This document shows, in pieces, positions 59,759-64,000 of a DNA stretch of 64,000 nucleotides. The position numbers and the translations under genes were made by a program. The notes below the pieces were generated by a model. It saw nothing but the letters and a program-made list of their open reading frames with translations. It had not been told where the DNA came from and searched no databases. Source of the DNA: CBDBZL01 sp965213545 (lineage in GTDB: Bacteria > Pseudomonadota > Alphaproteobacteria > Sphingomonadales > Sphingomonadaceae); contig CBDBZL010000002.1 in NCBI GenBank assembly GCA_965213545.1, forward strand, positions 1,922,001-1,986,000. The letters run 5' to 3'. The number at the start of each line of letters is the position of its first letter. Within the stretch, counting starts at the first letter, position 1.

Positions 59759-60114
59759 ACGCGCTGGGGGTCAGCGGCGCGCCCGGCTTGCAGCAGGTGC
59801 TCGACCTGCGTCGCCAGATCATCGAACGCTCCGATGCGTTGCGCGCGCTTGATCAGGCGGCCAAGGGCACGGTTCCCTCGCAGCCCGAGCCATCTGGAGG
59901 CTTTGCCGAGACGCTGAAGGGGGCGATCGAGGGCGTGAATGCGGCTCAGAATCGCTCTTCCACCATCTCTGCTGCCTACGAGCGCGGGGAGGTGACCGAT
60001 GTCGCCCAGGTGATGCTCGCGCGGCAAGAGGCGGGTATTGCTTTTGAGACCACGCTGCAGGTCCGCAACAAGCTGCTGTCCGCCTACCAGGACATCATGC
60101 GGATGGGAGTGTAG
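59755..60114 (+). CDS. fliE: Flagellar hook-basal body protein FliE
   Basis: FliE joins the MS-ring to the rod. The 119-residue product starts at GTG 59755, overlapping the regulator stop as GTGA. The C-terminal half holds the family pattern FAETLKGAIEGVNAAQNRSS, VTDVAQVMLARQEAGIAFET and LLSAYQDIMRMGV. It begins the fliE-fliF-fliG-fliH-fliI run. Confidence 0.93.
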   Translation: MNALGVSGAPGLQQVLDLRRQIIERSDALRALDQAAKGTVPSQPEPSGGFAETLKGAIEGVNAAQNRSSTISAAYERGEVTDVAQVMLARQEAGIAFETTLQVRNKLLSAYQDIMRMGV

Positions 60115-60118
60115 CTAG

Positions 60119-61795
60119 GTGGCCGAACTCATCCCCAATCCCGCTCCGATGCCGGTCGTCATTGCCGGCCGCGCAACTTCCGCCACGCGCCCCGGTGTCA
60201 TGGGCGTTCTGACCGATCCTTCGGCGGGTCCGCTGGGAGAGCGTTTGCGCAATTTCGTCGCGCAACCTGCCATTCGCCGCGCGCTTCCCACGATGGCGGG
60301 CATCGGCGCCCTCGGCGTTGCCGCCGCATTGTGGCTTGCAATGAGCGAGGCACCGCAACGCATGCTATATTCCGGCCTGTCCGACGCCGAGCGCGCGGAA
60401 GTTGTCGCAGCGCTCGACAAGGCAGGAGTCGATTACCAGATCGACAACGCCAGTGGCACGCTCACCGTAGGCGAGGACGACCTTTACAAGGCGCGGATGA
60501 TCGTCGCGAGCGATGGTGCGCTGGCAGCACCCGAAAGCGCGACCGATATGCTCGATTCGATCCCGCTGGGTGCCAGCCGCACCATCGAAGGCGAGCGGGT
60601 CCGCAATGTGCGCGAGCGCGAACTCGTGCTCACCATCATGGAAATCGATGGGGTCGAGGCGGTCCGGGTTCATCTCGCAATGCCCGAGCGCACGGTTTTT
60701 GTTCGCGAACAGGCGCCGCCATCGGCCTCGGTCATGATCCGTCTTGCGCGCGGTCGCTCGCTCTCGCCCGACCAGGTGGTGGCGATCGGCAATTTGGTCG
60801 CGGCATCGGTCCCGGGACTGGCGGTCCAGGATGTCCGGATTGTCGATCAGCATGGCAAGCTGCTCTCGCAAGAGGCCGGTGGTGCTGCCGAAGAGGGGCT
60901 GGAGATGCAGCGTCGGTTCGAGGAGAAATTGCGCGGACAGGTCGCCCAGCTTCTCGCGCCGATCGTCGGCGAGAGCAATTTCTCGACTCAGGTGCAGGTT
61001 GAACTGGATCGTTCGGAAGTCACGACTGCGGAAGAGAATTACGACAAGGACGGGGCCTTGCGGAGCGAGAGCGAGGCGCGGTCGCAGCAGATGGGACCCG
61101 CCGCCGCCGGGGGTATTCCCGGAGTGCTGGCCAATACGCCGCCCCCGCCGACCGATCTAGTCGAAGGCGCGCCGATGGGCGACATGGCGGGCGGGGAAGA
61201 TGTTCAAAGCGGCGAGAGCAGCGCCAATCGCACATACGAGTTGGGTCGCCAGGTTTCGGTTGCCAGTACGCAGCCAGGCGGCGTGCGCCGCTTGTCGGTC
61301 GCGGTGGCCTTGAGCGCCGAAGCGCTTGCCAAGGCCAAGCCCGCCAGTGTCCAGCAGATCGAGCAGCTGGTCGCTGCCGCGGTGGGGGCCGATCCCGCAA
61401 GAGGAGACCGGGTCGCGGTCATCGCCAGCGCATTCGATCCCGTCATCACCGAACCCCCGCCATTCTACGAAACATCCTGGTTCGCCACCATCCTGCGTCA
61501 CGCAGTCGCTTTGGTGGCTGTGATCCTGGCCTTGCTGTTCGGTGTGCGGCCGCTTGTCAGAACGCTCAAGCCATCCGCGCCAGGGGAGGCCGATGGCGCT
61601 CCCGTTTTGTTGCCATCCAATAGCGGCCAGTCGTCCGACCTTGCAATGCTTGACGATCCCGGCGCGCCCGATCCGCTCCAGGCGAGCTTGCGCGAACAGA
61701 TTGGCCTTGCGCGGCAACTGGCCTCCGAGCGGCCCGACCATGCTGCTCAGACTATCCGCCGGATGCTGGCACCTCCAGCCGCAGGTGTCGCATGA
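60119..61795 (+). CDS. fliF: Flagellar MS-ring protein FliF
   Basis: FliF forms the membrane-supramembrane ring. The 558-residue product has membrane helices near 59-76 (MAGIGALGVAAALWLAM) and near 457-476 (AVALVAVILALLFGV), the secretin-like periplasmic part with MLYSGLSDAERAEVVAALDK and VRVHLAMPERTVFVREQ, and a C-terminal tail for FliG binding. GTG 60119 is the likely start, 4 bp after fliE. The stop overlaps fliG as ATGA. Confidence 0.97.
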   Translation: MAELIPNPAPMPVVIAGRATSATRPGVMGVLTDPSAGPLGERLRNFVAQPAIRRALPTMAGIGALGVAAALWLAMSEAPQRMLYSGLSDAERAEVVAALDKAGVDYQIDNASGTLTVGEDDLYKARMIVASDGALAAPESATDMLDSIPLGASRTIEGERVRNVRERELVLTIMEIDGVEAVRVHLAMPERTVFVREQAPPSASVMIRLARGRSLSPDQVVAIGNLVAASVPGLAVQDVRIVDQHGKLLSQEAGGAAEEGLEMQRRFEEKLRGQVAQLLAPIVGESNFSTQVQVELDRSEVTTAEENYDKDGALRSESEARSQQMGPAAAGGIPGVLANTPPPPTDLVEGAPMGDMAGGEDVQSGESSANRTYELGRQVSVASTQPGGVRRLSVAVALSAEALAKAKPASVQQIEQLVAAAVGADPARGDRVAVIASAFDPVITEPPPFYETSWFATILRHAVALVAVILALLFGVRPLVRTLKPSAPGEADGAPVLLPSNSGQSSDLAMLDDPGAPDPLQASLREQIGLARQLASERPDHAAQTIRRMLAPPAAGVA

Positions 61796-62796
61796 CCGAG
61801 CTATTGCCGATGACCGGTATCGAGCGCGCCGCCGTGACCGTCATGCTGCTGGCCGAGGATGAGGCGGCGGGCGTGCTGGCGCTGCTCGAGCCCGAGGAAC
61901 TGCATCTCGTCGGCAAGGCCATGGTTGCGATGGGCGAGATCGGTCAGGACCGTATCGCCGAATCGGTCGGGGTCTTCATTCGCGCAGCGGCCGAAGACAG
62001 GCTGTCATCGCACGACCGGCCCGCCCAGTTGCGCAGCCTGATGACGCGCGCCGTTGGTGAGAATAAGGCGCATCATCTGATGGAACGGCTCGCACCGGCA
62101 ACCGCCAGCCGGTCGCTCGATATTGCGCGGTGGTTGGCCCCCGAGAGCCTGCTCTTGCTGATCGAGGACGAGCATCCGCAAGCGATCGCCGTGTTGCTGC
62201 TGCTTCTCGATCACGAGCCCGCCGCCATGCTTCTGGCCCGCTTGCCGATTGCCATTCGGCCCGTAGTGGTCGAGCGGATTGCGCGCCTGGGTAAGGTCTC
62301 TCCTCAAGCGATCGTCATGCTCGACGCGCTGCTATCGCGCCGCATTTCCGAGCGCTTCGGACGGGCCGCGCTTGCTTTGGGCGGTGCGCGCGAGGCAGCC
62401 GAGCTTATCAACAAGGCGGCCGGCGAGCTCGAGAAGCAGGTAATGCCGGCGCTGGCGGAAAAGGACGCCGATCTGGCCAAGCTCATCGAGGCGGAATTGT
62501 TCACCTTCCCAATGCTGCTTGCGCTCGATCCCCAAAGCATCGGTCGCCTGCTGCGCGATGTCGAGAACAATGTCCTGGTCGATGCGCTCAAGGGTCTCGA
62601 CGAACTCGATCGCGAGCCGTTCTTCGCGGCGATGTCGAGCCGTGCAGCCGATGGTTTGCGCGACGAGATCGAAAGTCGCGGACGCTTGCGGCGATCCGAT
62701 TTCGAGCAAGCACAGCGCGCCATTATCGCCATTGCCCGCAAGCTGGCGGAAACTGGCGAGATCCAGCTCGGCACGGGCGATACCGATTATGTTTGA
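61792..62796 (+). CDS. fliG: Flagellar motor switch protein FliG
   Basis: FliG is the rotor protein that contacts MotA and FliM. The 334-residue product shows the N, middle and C parts: GIERAAVTVMLLAEDEAAGV, EDEHPQAIAVLLLLLDHEPA and the C-terminal torque helix LLRDVENNVLVDALKGLD with charged residues. Length is standard. It overlaps fliF as ATGA and fliH by 8 bp. Confidence 0.97.
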   Translation: MTELLPMTGIERAAVTVMLLAEDEAAGVLALLEPEELHLVGKAMVAMGEIGQDRIAESVGVFIRAAAEDRLSSHDRPAQLRSLMTRAVGENKAHHLMERLAPATASRSLDIARWLAPESLLLLIEDEHPQAIAVLLLLLDHEPAAMLLARLPIAIRPVVVERIARLGKVSPQAIVMLDALLSRRISERFGRAALALGGAREAAELINKAAGELEKQVMPALAEKDADLAKLIEAELFTFPMLLALDPQSIGRLLRDVENNVLVDALKGLDELDREPFFAAMSSRAADGLRDEIESRGRLRRSDFEQAQRAIIAIARKLAETGEIQLGTGDTDYV

Positions 62797-63409
62797 GCCC
62801 CTCGAACGCATCGACGAACCGCTTGGATGGGTGACGATGCTGGACGCCAAAGAAGCCGGCTTTTGCCCCGATCAGCGCTTCGACAGGACCGTCGACACGA
62901 CTACGGGGCAGGAAGCGGATCGGGAACAATCGGCGGCGAGAGATCGCGAATGGCACCGGGCGATCGAAGAAGCGTTTGCCGCAGGCCATGCCGAGGGCTT
63001 GGCGCAGGGCTTACAGTCGGCCGAGGCTGAGCGGGCGGCCGGCCAATTGCTGCGCCTCGCGACCGAGCGCATCGATGGGCAGATGCAGCGCGAACTGGCC
63101 GATCGACTGGCGCTGATCGTGATCGAACTGTCATCCGTCACGCTCGCCCCGATGGCGCTCGACCGGCAGGGGCTCGAACAGCGCTGTCAAGCGGCGGCCA
63201 AACTGCTCGCCGACACGCAGAATCGAACCACGCTCCGGTTGCATGGCGATGATATCGGCCGGCTCGATCCCGAGTTTGCCGCCGCCTGGCGGATCGTCCC
63301 CGATCCCGAACTTGCACGAGGCGACATCCGTGTAGAGGGAGCGGAGGCCAGCATCATCGATGGCCCCACCGTCTGGCGCGCCGCGCTCGAAGCAGCAATC
63401 GCGTCATGA
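62789..63409 (+). CDS. fliH: Flagellar export regulator FliH
   Basis: FliH restrains and positions the FliI ATPase. The 206-residue product starts MFEPLERIDEPLGWVTM at ATG 62789 inside the last codons of fliG. It has the FliH-type GxxxG-like repeats (AAGHAEGLAQGLQSAEAE) and a C-terminal domain (RLALIVIELSSVTLAPMALD to WRIVPDPELARGDIRVEG). Identity rests on position and this pattern, as the family is variable. Confidence 0.88.
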   Translation: MFEPLERIDEPLGWVTMLDAKEAGFCPDQRFDRTVDTTTGQEADREQSAARDREWHRAIEEAFAAGHAEGLAQGLQSAEAERAAGQLLRLATERIDGQMQRELADRLALIVIELSSVTLAPMALDRQGLEQRCQAAAKLLADTQNRTTLRLHGDDIGRLDPEFAAAWRIVPDPELARGDIRVEGAEASIIDGPTVWRAALEAAIAS

Positions 63410-64000
63410 TCGACACGATCGAGGGTCAATTGACCGCGATAGCCCAGTTGCCCGTCGTGCTCGGACCGGTCGTGGAAGGCCGGGTCAGTGCGTGTGATGG
63501 CGGACTGATCGAGGTAACCGGGCTCCCGGTAGCTATCGGTAGCCTGTGCCGGATCCTGCCCGACAACGGGCGCGACAGCGTAGCGGCCGAGGTCGTCGGG
63601 TTTCGCGGCGGCCGGTCGATGATGATGCTTTTGGGTGACACCGTGCGGTTGTGTCCGGGTGCACGCGTGCGTGCGGACGGGCTGCCCGGCATGGTCAGGG
63701 TCGGTGAGGAATGCCTGGGTCGGGCGATCGACGGCTGTGGCAATCCGATCGACGGTGGTCCTTCATTGCGTGCACGCAACCTGTGGTCGCTTGGCGGCAA
63801 GCGCGAAGGCGCTCTCCAGCGCGGGTCGGTCGTCGAACCGTTCGACACAGGCGTACGGGCGATCAACGCGTTAGCGACCATGGGCATCGGACAGCGCATG
63901 GGCATCATCGCCGGCTCGGGCGTCGGCAAGTCGATGCTCATCGACATGATCGCCTCCAACGCCCAGTGCGATGTCGCGGTTATCGCAATGATCGGCGAGC
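63406..64000 (+). CDS. fliI: Flagellar export ATPase FliI (partial, C-terminus beyond window)
   Basis: I translated this by hand: 198 codons are open from ATG 63406, overlapping the fliH stop as ATGA, to the right edge. The product has a beta-barrel N-terminal part, then LGRAIDGCGNPIDGGPS, FDTGVRAINALATMGIGQRM and the P-loop AGSGVGKS at residues 169-176, followed by DVAVIAMIGE just at the edge. This matches the F1-beta-like FliI that energises export. The rest of the catalytic domain lies outside. Confidence 0.95.
   Translation, partial: MIDTIEGQLTAIAQLPVVLGPVVEGRVSACDGGLIEVTGLPVAIGSLCRILPDNGRDSVAAEVVGFRGGRSMMMLLGDTVRLCPGARVRADGLPGMVRVGEECLGRAIDGCGNPIDGGPSLRARNLWSLGGKREGALQRGSVVEPFDTGVRAINALATMGIGQRMGIIAGSGVGKSMLIDMIASNAQCDVAVIAMIGE

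Noticed and set aside
1..64000. tRNA, rRNA, CRISPR array or origin of replication
   Set aside because: I looked for cloverleaf-like sequence, regularly spaced repeats and DnaA-box clusters and saw none that I could support.

Overview
This window comes from a GC-rich alphaproteobacterium that makes bacteriochlorophyll a. The best match in gene content and order is an aerobic anoxygenic phototroph of the Sphingomonadales (Erythrobacter/Porphyrobacter type). That placement is an inference from gene order, the spirilloxanthin-type carotenoid genes, the V-type exosortase genes and the lack of pufQ, pufX and LH2 genes; no rRNA or tRNA is present to confirm it.

Region 1 (1-33.5 kb) is a photosynthesis gene cluster. 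From the left edge, lhaA (cut by the edge), bchM, bchL, bchH, bchB, bchN and bchF run leftwards and give the early steps from protoporphyrin IX to bacteriochlorophyllide (Mg-protoporphyrin methylation, H subunit of the Mg-chelatase, dark-operative protochlorophyllide reductase, 3-vinyl hydration). Divergent from bchF are the regulators ppaA/aerR and ppsR, then bchG, a second PucC-type transporter, bchP and tspO (pigment tail attachment and reduction). Next come the leftward bchC-bchX-bchY-bchZ-pufB-pufA-pufL-pufM-pufC superoperon (chlorophyllide a reductase, LH1, reaction centre, tetrahaem cytochrome), crtF, and the divergent crtD-crtC pair. The cluster ends with bchI-bchD-bchO (Mg-chelatase motor subunits and an associated hydrolase), a small membrane protein and a DUF3422 protein. 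Four sites of the PpsR/CrtJ type (TGT-N12-ACA or ACG) lie in the promoter regions of bchF/ppaA, bchG, bchC and crtF/crtD.

Region 2 (33.7-49.8 kb) is flagellar. A leftward run holds an unusual stator-like pair (MotA-like protein plus a short protein with one Asp-bearing membrane helix), flgA, flgM, flgN, a lytic transglycosylase, flhA and fliA. A rightward run, headed by a clear sigma-54 promoter, holds flgB through flgL and then motA-motB.

Region 3 (49.9-53.8 kb) is a nested insertion: an IS3-family element whose orfB is split by an IS21-family element. The IS21 istB gene carries a frameshift. A 588-bp stretch without a convincing gene follows.

Region 4 (54.4-57.2 kb) is a small exosortase V locus (EpsD-type protein, accessory membrane protein, EpsI, XrtV) inside the flagellar region. 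Region 5 (57.4-64 kb) returns to flagella: flagellin, a sigma-54 activator, then fliE-fliF-fliG-fliH-fliI, the last cut by the right edge.

Many neighbouring genes overlap as ATGA, GTGA or TGATG, which points to translationally coupled operons.
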